A stretch of DNA of 64,000 nt. It comes from Aquatica leii. Lineage: Eukaryota > Arthropoda > Insecta > Coleoptera > Lampyridae. The notes under the pieces are model-generated. The model was not told where the DNA came from, did no database searches, and was given only the letters and a program-made list of their open reading frames with translations. Numbering within the stretch: position 1 is the first letter of the stretch; every line of letters begins with the position of its first letter. Positions 48,301-56,766 of the stretch are shown here, one piece after another. Location: NCBI GenBank assembly GCA_035610365.1, contig CM069432.1, forward strand, positions 279,967,482 through 280,031,481, read 5' to 3'. The position numbers and the translations under genes were made by a program.

Positions 48301-49772
48301 CTGGAGGATTTACGTTAAGAAAATGGGCAAGCAACAATTTAGAATTAATACAAGCCTTACCAGTTGATCTCAGAGGAATGGATGTGATGGAAATAGATGA
48401 AGAAGGAACCAAGAAAACTTTGGGTTTGAATTGGTCACCAAAGAAGGATTGTTTTACGTTTAAGGTCTATATAAGTCAACAACAATTACGTTTTACAAAA
48501 CGATCAATTTTATCGGATATTGCTAAATTGTATGATCCATTAGGATGGCTAGCCCCAGTTACAGTAAAGGCTAAACTATTAATCCAAAAGTTATGGATTA
48601 AAGGAATCTCTTGGGACCAAACTGTTCCCAATGAAATAGAACAAGAATGGATTAAATTTAGAGAAGAATTACCATGCGTAGAAGAAATATCGGTAGACAG
48701 ATGGATGGGATATACAAATAAATTACAACAAATAGAACTACATGGATTCTGTGATGCATCAGAAAAAGCTTACGGAGCAGTAATATACAGCAAGGTTACA
48801 TATACAAACGGAAATAACTACATAAAACTACTATATGCCAGGTCCAAGGTAGCACCACTGAAAACAAGAAAGACAATTCCTAAATTAGAATTATGTGCTG
48901 CAGAATTACTGGCCAAAATGGTACAACAAACCCTGAATGATTTATGTATGTCCAACATATATGTTTTTTGTTGGTCGGACTCAACAATAGCTTTATCGTG
49001 GATAAAAGCAGGTCCGGAAAAGTGGAAAACATTCGTAGCTAACAGAGTTAGTACAATTTGTGGAATAACACCAAGTGAGAGTTGGGGACACGTAAAAACA
49101 AGTGACAATCCTGCTGACATAATATCCAGAGGGATAGCACCATCTAAGTTAAAAGAATTTAATTTATGGTGGAAGGGACCACAGTGGTTACAATTGAATT
49201 CGTTAACTTTACCAACATTAAACAGTATCTTTACAACAACGGAAGAAGCTCGAAAACCACAAATAAAAAGCTTGACTATCGACATTGAAGAATTTACACT
49301 GGAATCAAGATTTTCATCGTTACAAAAGCTTATTAGGGTAGTTGCGTATTGTATTAGATTCTCAGCAAAGTGCAGAAACCGGTCAAGTAACCCAAAATAT
49401 ATTACAACAGAAGAACTAAACCTTAGTATGATACGAATTATAAAACTGATCCAACACAAGGAATGGAAAAAAGAAATCACAAGGATTCAACAAAAACAAG
49501 TCATTGACAAAAAAAGTCGACTACTGCCTTTACAACCATTTCTCGACTCAAATGGAATTCTTCGAGTTGGGGGAAGACTTCAACATTCCATATTACCATA
49601 TAACGAAAAGCATCCTATACTAATACCACATAACAGTGCAATCGCAAAATTAATTGTAAGAGATGTACATTGCAAACTATTACATGGTTCTAATAACGTG
49701 GAAATTACTAAAGAAGAGACAAGAGAAACCAGTAAACCGAGCACAATTCATGTTAAATCCATTACCACCTGA
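45351..49772 (+). CDS. BEL/Pao gag-pol polyprotein lacking integrase core, 1473 aa
   Basis: The start is the ATG of MASRNELF, 55 bp after the LTR; an earlier in-frame TTG at 45321 is less likely. Domains in order: gag with a DUF1759 block (about 217-370, PIFEGTYDTWSTF), zinc knuckles from residue 427 (CIYCKGPHQIYYC, then CATCDKKHHTLLH), aspartic protease (LIDSGSQASF, Asp 551), RT with SADIEKMYRQ and catalytic YVDD at 957-960, RNase H (GFCDASEKAYG, Asp 1135), and the start of the integrase zinc-binding region (HPILIPHNS at 1421; HCKLLHG at 1440-1446). The frame then leaves the family pattern and stops 27 residues later; the DDE core (roughly 300-400 residues) is absent. All retained domains are free of stops. 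Without integrase it would need help from a related intact copy to insert. Confidence 0.93.
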   Translation: MASRNELFTTQEDLAGSIQRLIVNMKKDSLSRKTDKYIVSKRTTIQQLWEEFEVTHNILMKQVDNEHPYYKNNFYLQTKKLKDEGVALLLKYEEGLSIQDDTTTTLQTRTNGSHPERGSQLRRLKIKLDLLQKDMVEVYEQLKTTVNKAYCEITTQDITNAWSEVRRLYEDVLVDEGYDGEEYQKVKTDVQLLLIQLQELKEDRNTQKTQESDHVVLPRINIPIFEGTYDTWSTFHDIFKRVIHDNSRISNAEKMQYLKTHLREEASRLIQHFESNEANYRSAWEIITSRYDNKRILLAKYLESIINLPKLTNESVNGLKKIHDTTVECLRAITNMGINTDNWGSIVAHVLTRKLDRETHQLYEQSLTAPREIQTLDSLLKFIGTRFQCLETREELTKTEGNKNYRTNYKFQDRYKIKTFHTNKANCIYCKGPHQIYYCTKFGNLNPQERVKIINNKKICNNCLAHDKQCFSQKRCATCDKKHHTLLHSDTCKSTTYYKATATTTTPKKSQENIATLISTPKEHGKAVLATAMLRIKTWSGQFEHLRALIDSGSQASFITRDAADVIAVPQESVHIEVSGIGKQESNIVRRRIQVRIHPRFSSQYSADCELLILPKLTKVLPEEKIKDYDGYTFQNLVLADPAFNIPDPIDIILGVDVLKDIFLEGVQRLDKGLLAQQTELGWILSGKINALSTRAKVISMIACAEDQQLTKFWELEEVEVTRNKSDANEDCETHYKNTHLRNNDGTYTVKIPFNDDVNKLGESKKKAIARFLQLEKKFNGNDGLYTEYKNFMQEYLSLGHMKPVMENKTNQTQKTYYIPHQAVIKENSETTKLRVVFDASAKTTSGISLNQLMHSGPRLQQDLKSILLRWRKHKIAFSADIEKMYRQIKITDDDQNFHRIIWRFSQDEPIRKYKLTTVTYGTSSAPYLAVCTLLQLSDDEKDKYPTASHVVSNDFYVDDLMSGTDTIEEAKQLQQEIIKLCKSGGFTLRKWASNNLELIQALPVDLRGMDVMEIDEEGTKKTLGLNWSPKKDCFTFKVYISQQQLRFTKRSILSDIAKLYDPLGWLAPVTVKAKLLIQKLWIKGISWDQTVPNEIEQEWIKFREELPCVEEISVDRWMGYTNKLQQIELHGFCDASEKAYGAVIYSKVTYTNGNNYIKLLYARSKVAPLKTRKTIPKLELCAAELLAKMVQQTLNDLCMSNIYVFCWSDSTIALSWIKAGPEKWKTFVANRVSTICGITPSESWGHVKTSDNPADIISRGIAPSKLKEFNLWWKGPQWLQLNSLTLPTLNSIFTTTEEARKPQIKSLTIDIEEFTLESRFSSLQKLIRVVAYCIRFSAKCRNRSSNPKYITTEELNLSMIRIIKLIQHKEWKKEITRIQQKQVIDKKSRLLPLQPFLDSNGILRVGGRLQHSILPYNEKHPILIPHNSAIAKLIVRDVHCKLLHGSNNVEITKEETRETSKPSTIHVKSITT

Positions 49773-49850
49773 CGACAACTCAGATAGAGGCGACACCGAA
49801 GCAGCAGAAGATTCCAATCAACCACTTCGTACCGATGACGCCCGGCAGAA
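49690..49850 (+). other. Deletion junction and residual pol 3' end
   Basis: After HCKLLHG the sequence jumps, and in another frame reads EKPVNRAQFMLNPLPPDDN, which resembles the extreme C-terminus of BEL pol (KRPVNRL...LP). The join is therefore an out-of-frame internal deletion of the integrase core. CGCCCGGCAGAATGTT precedes the 3' LTR, as usual for insect BEL elements. Confidence 0.75.
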
Positions 49851-50491
49851 TGTTTGAACTACAAACATAAATTATTTAAATTTAATCTAAAACAAATTTT
49901 ACAAATATAAATTATAAAATTTCTAAGTTAAAATTTAATAATTGTGATGTAATTCTATACACATTCCTTACAATGCATATAATGTATATCAGCACATTCT
50001 TGCCAATGTCACAACATGTATTGTGTGTTAACAAATTCTTTACAATGCCATATAACACATAAGCAAATATTTTATAATGTAGGCTAGTAATGAAATAGTT
50101 GAATGTAGAGCTAAGCATTTTTATGTGTATAAATACTTGTAAATAAGGTTAATAAATTAGCAGTCATTTTACAACCGTATTTTGATTGTCTCGACTACTA
50201 CAGTTTAAAGTATCAGTGGACCAAGCCATAATTACCTGCATGAGGCTGTGCAGGACTGATACCTCTTAAATTGTACTTCCTTTACTTCGACGGTTTTACG
50301 TATCAGTGGACCAAGCCATAATTACCTGCATGAGGCTGTGCAGGACTGATACCTCTTAAATCGTATCTACTGCATTACTGACTATCCAAGCCACAATTTA
50401 CCTACATGAGGCTGTGTAGGGGTCAGTAATAATTATACATTTACTTGTTACTTTAACTCTTCAAATCAGCACACTAGATCTCTCGCTGACA
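49851..50491 (+). repeat. 3' LTR of the young BEL element (641 bp)
   Basis: It is nearly identical to the 5' LTR. Differences: A/T in the run near 49930, A/T in GCATAWAATG near 49979, and one extra T in CAATTTACC near 50399. It carries the same TATA box, AATAAA and modules. Confidence 0.95.
50210..50430 (+). other. Three tandem RNA-foldable modules in the 3' LTR
   Basis: Copies at 50210-50262, 50300-50352 and 50374-50430, identical to the 5' LTR copies except for one extra T in the joining strand of the third. Confidence 0.75.
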
Positions 50492-51739
50492 GATTGTGAA
50501 AAGAATATGCCTTTACCTAAATTACCAGATCAACAGGCATATTTCTCGATGCAGGAAATTTTTATAATTTTGGTGTAGTTGCTGGAAATTCAAAAGTCAA
50601 GCTTTCTAAAACAAACGTTACATGTTTTGTTTGGACTGAAGCTGAAAGATCTAAAAGTTCAAATAAGATTGCGTCTGCAGTTTATCATACTTTAACACAT
50701 TTTACATTTTCTGAACAAATAAATACAGTTCGTTTATTTTGTGATGGGTGTGGAGGGCAAAATAATAACTCCACGTTTATGGGAATGATTTCTAATTGGA
50801 TGAAATGTTCTGCTCCTCCTCAAATTAAGCAATGTGAGGTAATTTTCCCTGTCGTGGGACATTCATACATACCACCTGACCTGAGTTTCTGGAAACATAG
50901 AAAAAGATGTTTGAAAAATGATAAAAATTTTGAAACCAGAAGATTACACTCGTATCATAGAGTCTAGGGCTAATGTATTAAAAATTGGCAAAAGCTTTAA
51001 AGTTTATGACTGGAAAACAGAAACTAAAAAAATCTTAAAGGGTCCATCCAATTGGCATTTTAAATTTAAACCTTGTAAGAGTTTATTTTTACAAAAAGTA
51101 AGAATAGCATCGTGCTTAGATGAGAATCGTTATACAGAAATGACGTAGGACAAGCTAAAGGAGTTTGCAAGAGAGGCAAGAAGATTGAAATAATGAAACC
51201 AAAAGAACTAACCGTAGGAGTGCCCCTTAAGCCAGACAAAATAAAAAGTATTAAGAGTTTGTTTAACACTCACTATGGCGAAGAATACAAATAGAATCCA
51301 GATTTGGATTATTTTATTAAACTGTTTGAATGCAATAGTGATAATGTAGCCGATGATGTCTTAGGACAACATTCGGAGTCAGAAGATGACGAAGATATAA
51401 CAATTTAAAACTTGTATTTTATATTATGTTTTGAATATACACGTTACGTTGTTGTATTGTTTTTTTAATTATTATTAATACCTATTATTTTGTATTTTTA
51501 GTTAAGTACTTATGTATTTATCAAATGCATAGTATGGCAAATCCTGCAGTTAAGTGCAAAATGCGACATATCGAGTATTTCTTTTAGAATTCTGCTTTTA
51601 TGTGTTTAGCTCAAATTAATCAAAATACCAATACCAATGTGAATAAAAATAGCCTACTAAACTAAAAAAAACGGTCTAAATATCATGGATAATAAATTTA
51701 GGAGTGTTTTTTGCGGTTTTCTCAAATTACGTTTAGAAG

Positions 51740-51769
51740 GATTTGTCGCATTTTGCATATATACCCCTC
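51740..51769 (-). repeat. Right TIR of the DNA transposon
   Basis: This is the inverted partner, ending CATATATACCCCTC. A further GTGCAAAATGCGACATAT copy lies inward near 51554. Confidence 0.85.
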
Positions 51770-51773
51770 AAAT

Positions 51774-52802
51774 GTTTGATAAAAAATTAGGAAGTTTTTT
51801 TATAAATTATATACATTCAAAGTTAAATATTTTATTTAAAAATTTTGGTCTTGTTCAGTAATTTAATGTTAGTTTTGAATGAATAAAAATATATACTCGT
51901 TTAAAAAAATTTTTTAACGGATAGTGTAACTGTCAACAGAACTTGATGAATACTTATACAAAATTTTAGCGAAAACAGAAAATATTTTGGATTTGACAAT
52001 TTAATCGCAGGCAAGCATTTTTTAAGCAACGTACAGTGCTGGTTTTTTTTTAATTCAGTGTAGGTAAAAGTAAAACCGTTTGTACTTTTTTATTATGATG
52101 AACCTTCTATTTTCAAAGTTTAGAAATTGTAAATGCTCAATTTTTATGAACGAATATAAATGCATGTGTTAAAAAAGGTTTGTGTAGCTATAGAGTATAG
52201 ACTAATGCAGAACGTACTGTCAACATTGTTTAAAGTAATTACGACAAAGTGTTTAAAAATTTTGCTCTGTTTAATCTACACATAAATATTTCAAAAAAAC
52301 TAGCACAAACCTGAAAAAATATAACAGTTAATGATGTTTTATTTTTGCAAAATTATCAACATTTGTTCTAAATGTTTATCTTTATAATAAATTATGCTGA
52401 CTTTAATCTTTTATACCTTTCTTCCTGGAACAAGTTCTGAGAATACAACTAACTTAAATGAATTGAATTGAAATTCTAAGTCTAGTAAAAGCATTTTTAG
52501 TTTAAAACGGCAATATTAAAAAAAAGTCCGATTCGAGTGTAAAAGTTTTAGTTTAGTTTTTGTATAAAGAACAATGTTTGTAATTAAAAGTAACTCAAAA
52601 CCAACCTACTAATTTATGAGTTTAACCGTGTTACAAGACATGCATGTTGAACAAGACTGATAAAAAAGTTTAACTATGAGCCAAGATAATATTTTGATTA
52701 ATTGTTTTATTACACACAAAATAAGCATAACTGACAATTATAAAATCGCGATGTTTCAACGACTATTGTATTCATTGAACGTTACAACTTTTCAACACCG
52801 AG
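51774..52802. other. AT-rich flank upstream of the lipase
   Basis: No gene or element is recognised. The first bases after the transposon could continue the degenerate satellite (TTGTTAAAT across the empty site resembles TTGTTAAAAT of the monomer). The lipase promoter should lie in the last few hundred bases, but no clear core element stands out. Confidence 0.4.
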
Positions 52803-53866
52803 ATGTATTCTCTATTTGGCATTTTAGTATTTTCGGCTTTTATTAGATTTGGTCAAACTGGTAAATATTCTCATCTATTTCTTACGCTGATTTAATTTCT
52901 TTTGTTTTAGATTTATGCCAGTACAATTTTTCTGTTTCTGATTTAAATAGATCGGCTATAGTAGAATTAATTAGCTTTATTAACGGCTACGGTCCTGGTC
53001 CGTACAAACCAATAAATGAATATAACGTTAACTTTTGGTTATACACTAGAAATTCTCCATTAGGAAACCGATTAGATTCTTACGCACCTGTAATGTCATT
53101 AAAGAAAACCATTATGTTAATACCTGGATGGTCGTGCAATATTACTAATGATTTAATGCCTGAGCTAAAAGATGCTTATTTAACACGATACGACGCTAAT
53201 ATAATTATTGTAGATTGGGCGTATTATGCTGCAAAAACTTATGGCGAAGCATTTCGTTACATTCCTAGCATAGGCAATGTAACAGCCAATTTTTTAATAA
53301 AACTTTACAGAAGTATAGGTATCTCAATTGATAGTATTCATATAGTTGGGCATTCTATGGGAGCACAAATTGCTGGATATATTGGACAAAGTTTAATAAA
53401 CAGGTACAATCAAACGTTGTATAGAATTACAGGATTAGATCCAGCAGGTCCTATTTATTCAACAAGATCCTTTACGGATCGATTAGACGAATCTGATGCT
53501 GTTTTTGTGGATGTAATTCACACAAACGCGGGTTTTCTAGGATACTCAGATAGATGTGGAGATGTTGATTTTTATCCTAATTGTGGTACTTTTCAAAACG
53601 GTTGTAATTTTAATCCAAACAATCCATCGCTCGTAAACTTTATAATAAAAAAAATTGGTTGCGATCATCTTCGTAGTGTTGATTACATGATCGAAAGTAT
53701 AAACCATAAAACATTTAAGTCAAAAAAACGATTAGGAGGAAACCAGGTTTTTTGCTATGGTAACGATTCTGATATTTCTTATATGGGAGAAGATTCCATT
53801 TTAATGTACAATAAAAATAGTTATATGTTGTATACTTATCCAAATAAGCCTTATGGTAAAGGGTAA
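52803..53866 (+). CDS. Secreted pancreatic-lipase-family lipase/phospholipase A1-like, two exons, 337 aa
   Basis: Exon 1 52803-52860, a 50-bp intron (GTAAAT...TTTTAG), exon 2 52911-53866; frame is kept (phase 1). The N-terminus MYSLFGILVFSAFIRFGQT is a signal peptide ending near residue 19. The alpha/beta-hydrolase core shows PGW (oxyanion side), VDW, the nucleophile elbow GHSMG (Ser168), GLDPAGP (Asp196) and CDH (His272), a complete Ser-Asp-His triad in PF00151 order. The lid between Cys251 and Cys270 is short (18 residues), as often seen in insect lipases and phospholipase A1 relatives, so substrate (triglyceride or phospholipid) is undecided. There is no PLAT domain. Probably extracellular or gut digestive. 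AATAAA at 53918-53923 follows the stop by about 50 bp. It is intact and the best host gene in the window. Confidence 0.93.
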
Positions 53867-53917
53867 AGTGTGCATTTGTGACAATTTCTAACTTTTTGAA
53901 TCAAATACAATGAAACA

Positions 53918-53923
53918 AATAAA
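53918..53923 (+). terminator. Polyadenylation signal of the lipase gene
   Basis: AATAAA lies 52 bp after the stop codon, followed by AT-rich sequence. Confidence 0.6.
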
Positions 53924-54229
53924 AAATATAAAGTTTGGTCATTTTTATTTAATGAATTTTTTTTAACAATACGAAATGTTCAACGACTTTTAAAGACAAA
54001 AAAAAAATACTAGCCGAAAATACTAGAAAAAGTTTTGGTTCGATGAGTAACTGAAACGAGTAGTTTTGCGTCTTCCTAAAGACACACATCACAGAACATA
54101 ATGGAGTGTTGAGAGATCGTACTTATAAAAAATTGTATGCAAAGAATTCACACTGAAGACTGTCGTCGGAAAAGTGTGGAAAACAAAGTACTGATTTCAG
54201 TCCAGCCGTGTCATATGCGGTAACCTTGT

Positions 54230-55030
54230 TAAATTTTTGAGTCTACATTTACATTGGTGAATTGGTAATTTTGGGTTTTCAGAATTTTAACATAATTGAC
54301 ATTAAAGACTTACAATTCTAGACTTTTGACAATGTCTCCAACGTGAGTGGCTGGCATTCGAAAGCAAGTAAAAACAGGAAGAAAGTTAATAAACTAGCAG
54401 TTTTTCTTCTGTGTAGTTCATATTCACTAAATACACGGTTAAAATTTTTAACACCGACGAAAAATCCGACACCAGAATAGTAACTGCAGCACTGAACAAG
54501 TAACTAGTGAGATAAGAAACTTGCCCGATGATTGTCTTTTAGAATAAAATCTTCACAAAACTAAATAAGATGAACAAATTTTTACAGAAACCTGTCTTGG
54601 ACGTCATGAGTGGCAAAAATGTACTGGAAGTGTTAACACTTTTTATAAAATACTAAAGAAGTTTACAAATAGAAACGATACTAGCAAAGTTGTTGAAGAG
54701 GCCAAAAAGCTACACCGATGTATCTGACTTGTGCACTTCATAAAATATGTTAAAATTTCTAAGGAACGACCTTTGCCAGTTTTTAAACTTCATAAGATCA
54801 TAGTGGATGTTTTTTTAACGTGACCATTCGTTGACAATACTAGTCTCCAAGCTCATTACTAATTGTAAAGTTGAAAGGAGTTTTTCCAAAATTTCCCTCA
54901 AAATCAAATTGAGGTTAAAAAGAGTCTACTTCTTTTTGTCGAGTATAAAAAAGTATGATTACGGTATAATTATAGCACAGCTTACACATCGAATGATTGC
55001 TTATAGTCGCGTATATATCTACCTAAAAGT
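54230..55030 (+). pseudogene. hAT transposase relic (zinc-finger MYM/TTF-type)
   Basis: A piece near 54325-54440 reads FDNVSNVSGWHSKASKNRKK...LCSSYSLNT, matching the hAT block YDNASNMSG...CAAHSLNL. The end reads LITNCKVERSFSKISLKIKL and RLKRVYFFLSSI (54845-54960), the hAT C-terminal dimerisation motif (T.CEVERSFSKL...LR). The frame is broken repeatedly between these. It is unrelated to the hAT at 12-18 kb by motif detail. No termini were found. Confidence 0.75.
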
Positions 55031-55119
55031 ATACTATGTCTAGAATACACGAGTAAAAAAGTATCTCAGCAAAACCTGTTGTAGTATAAACGACACTAGT
55101 TCGTGATTAAAAAAGTTTG

Positions 55120-55555
55120 CCTTTGAAAACCAGAGGCAAGCAACCTATTAAGCGTCAAACAAAGAAAAATTGATAATATGACCGCAGAAATAATGTCTGA
55201 AACTACTATAACGGATTAAAAAAAAAACTTTTAATTAGAAATGCCGAGAACATGTTTAACATAAAATTTCAAACATTGGCTAATTACGTTCAAAAAAAAA
55301 TCCAGATTACAAACAAATGGAACCCAATTTCCTACATAGGCGAGTTTTCAGTAGTAATCAAGAAAAGGTTTTAGCAGATTATTTGGTAACTTGTACCAAT
55401 ATTGCGTATGGACTTTGCACGGTGGAAACATGTAAATTAGTTTACGAGTTAGCGTCCAGAAATACTTTAAATATGCCAGAGTCAAGAAAACAAACCAGAG
55501 AAGGCTGGAGAATTTTGAAGATAAAATTCCAAACATTGGCTAGGTAAGTTAAAAA
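55120..55555 (+). pseudogene. pogo-type transposase N-terminal fragment a
   Basis: The frame from 55317 reads MEPNFLHRRVFSSNQEKVLADYL, then IAYGLCTVETCKLVYELASR and NTLNMPES: the paired helix-turn-helix DNA-binding region of insect pogo transposases. Preceding bases repeat the unit found again near 55781 and 56150. It ends in KIKFQTLAR before the next copy starts. Confidence 0.75.
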
Positions 55556-55830
55556 AAAGGTTGGATTATAAATAAATGAAACCCAGTTACCTACATCGAC
55601 CAGTTTTCAGTAGCAATGAAAAAAAAGTTTTAGCAGATTATTTGGTAACTTGAAGCAAAATGACCTATGGGCTTTGCACGGTGGAAACCTGTAAATTAGC
55701 ATACGAGTTGGCGTCTAAAAACACTTTCAATATGCGTACTAAAGAATTGCAACTACAAAGAGAAAGCTGGATTTTGTTTTTGAAAACCAGATGCATGCAG
55801 CCTATTAAACATCAAACAAAAAAAAATCGG
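55556..55830 (+). pseudogene. pogo-type N-terminal fragment b
   Basis: This repeats the core of fragment a (CCTACATCGACCAGTTTTCAGTAG..., then TATGGGCTTTGCACGGTGGAAAC) with stops and indels. The piece TTGAAAACCAG at 55780 is 657 bp from its partner at 55123. Confidence 0.7.
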
Positions 55831-56140
55831 TAATGTGTCCGCAGAACTAATGTCTAAAGCTACTACAGCGGTTTTAGAAAAAAAAATTCAATTAGAAATG
55901 CAGGTTTAACATAAAATTTAAAACATTGGCCAGGTACGTTCAAAATAAAAGGATGGATCCAGATAACAAAGAAATGGAACTTAATTACCTTCATTGGCAG
56001 CTTTTCAGTAGTGATGAAGAAAAAGTTTGAGCAGGTTATTTAGTAACTTGTAGCAAAATGGCCTATTGGCTTTACATGGTTGAAACGTATAATGAGCATA
56101 CGAGTTTGTGTTCAGAAACACTTTAAATATTTGATAGTCA
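55831..56140 (+). pseudogene. pogo-type N-terminal fragment c
   Basis: It starts with GTCCGCAGAACTAATGTCTAAAG, the equivalent of the first helix-turn-helix, then PNYLHxxxFSS and the same TTGGTAACTTGTAGC...GGCCTATTGGCTTTACATGG block, again with stops. Confidence 0.7.
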
Positions 56141-56640
56141 AGAAAAATCGGCAATGTGCCGGCAGAAATACTGTCTGAAGCTGCTGTATCGGTGTTAGAA
56201 AAGAATATTTCTATTAGAAATGCAGTAGACAGGTTTTACATCAAATTCCAAACGTATTGCCCAGGTACGTTCATACCTACATTGGCGAGTTTTCAGGAGT
56301 CATCAAGAAAAAGTTTTAGAAGATTATTTGGTAACTTATAGCAAAATAGCCTATGGGCTTTGCACGGTGAAAACCTGTAAATTAGTTTACGAGTTGGCGT
56401 CCAAAAACACTTTCAATATGCCAGAGTCAGAGAAAAAAAATATAAGAGCCGGAGAGGACTGGAGAAAGCCATTTACAAAGAGAAATCCAAATATATATTT
56501 TCAAAAACCAGAGGCGCGGAGCCCATCAATTCTCATAGTATTTAATAAGCATAACGTAAAAATCTGTTTTGAAAATTTAAGAACTCTCGAGTACAGGCAC
56601 CGATAAAAATAATTGCGCAACCGGTAAACCGCTGTACGAA
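56141..56640 (+). pseudogene. pogo-type N-terminal fragment d, longest copy
   Basis: VPAEILSEAAVSVLEKNISI and RNAVDRFYIKFQT match the first helix-turn-helix. After a frame change come KIAYGLCTVKTCKLVYELAS and AGEDWRKPFTKRNPNIYFQK with PEARSPSILIVFNKHNVKIC, the CENP-B-like second DNA-binding domain. This is the only copy that runs on into the transposase body, which resumes after the inserted element at 58390. Confidence 0.8.
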
Positions 56641-56766
56641 TGCTCAAAGGGGAGACTTTGTAACCATGTGTATGATGAAAGACAATCTAGTGAAAGCGCC
56701 AGGACTTGCGACCTAAAGTCGATGGATTTGCTCAAATATTTTGGTTGAAATCCTAGCACAGCATAC

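Larger units (their letters stand above)
44656..50491 (+). mobile_element. Young BEL/Pao LTR retrotransposon with integrase deletion
   Basis: LTRs (44656-45295 and 49851-50491) differ at only three positions (two substitutions and one 1-bp indel), start TGTT and end TGACA. The 5-bp duplication GATTG flanks both sides (44651-44655 and 50492-50496), as expected for BEL/Pao. A PBS follows the left LTR and one long gag-pol frame fills the interior. The integrase catalytic core is missing. The 5.8-kb element interrupts the DNA transposon gene in sense orientation. Confidence 0.97.
43685..51408 (+). pseudogene. Transposon-encoded protein of an insect repeat-associated family (DUF7869-like), broken
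   Basis: Segments are exon 1 43685-43785, a 54-bp intron (GTAAAA...CTACAG), then 43840-44655 and, beyond the BEL insertion, 50497-51408. The N-terminus is basic (ENRSRKRRCHPDEWKR). Then come CGHKGKPYQPYQYN, the cysteine pair DLCSKCLQF, VVFSFDC, LFCDGCGGQNNN, VGHSYIPPD and an acidic tail ending SESEDDEDITI. FDC and CDGCGGQN place aspartates like an RNase-H-fold nuclease core, which would suit a transposase; that is inference. From memory, similar insect proteins carry a domain called DUF7869. Damage: an in-frame TAA at 44411-44413, the BEL insertion inside the FDC codons, frameshifts near 50555 and 50880, and further stops near 50910 and 51292. The gene is dead but fairly young. Confidence 0.75.
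43342..51769 (+). mobile_element. DNA transposon with 30-bp TIRs and AAAT target duplication
   Basis: The left end GAGGGGTGTATATGCAAAAC and the inverted right end GAGGGGTATATATGCAAAAT continue as GCGACAARTC: 27 of 30 positions match and all three differences are transitions. AAAT flanks both ends (43338-43341 and 51770-51773). Without the nested BEL element and its duplicated GATTG the element is 2587 bp and holds one broken gene. The superfamily is not assigned. Confidence 0.85.

Noticed and set aside
48818-49480. 220-codon minus-strand frame inside BEL pol
   Set aside because: It is the antisense shadow of the intact RNase H and integrase-side coding region.
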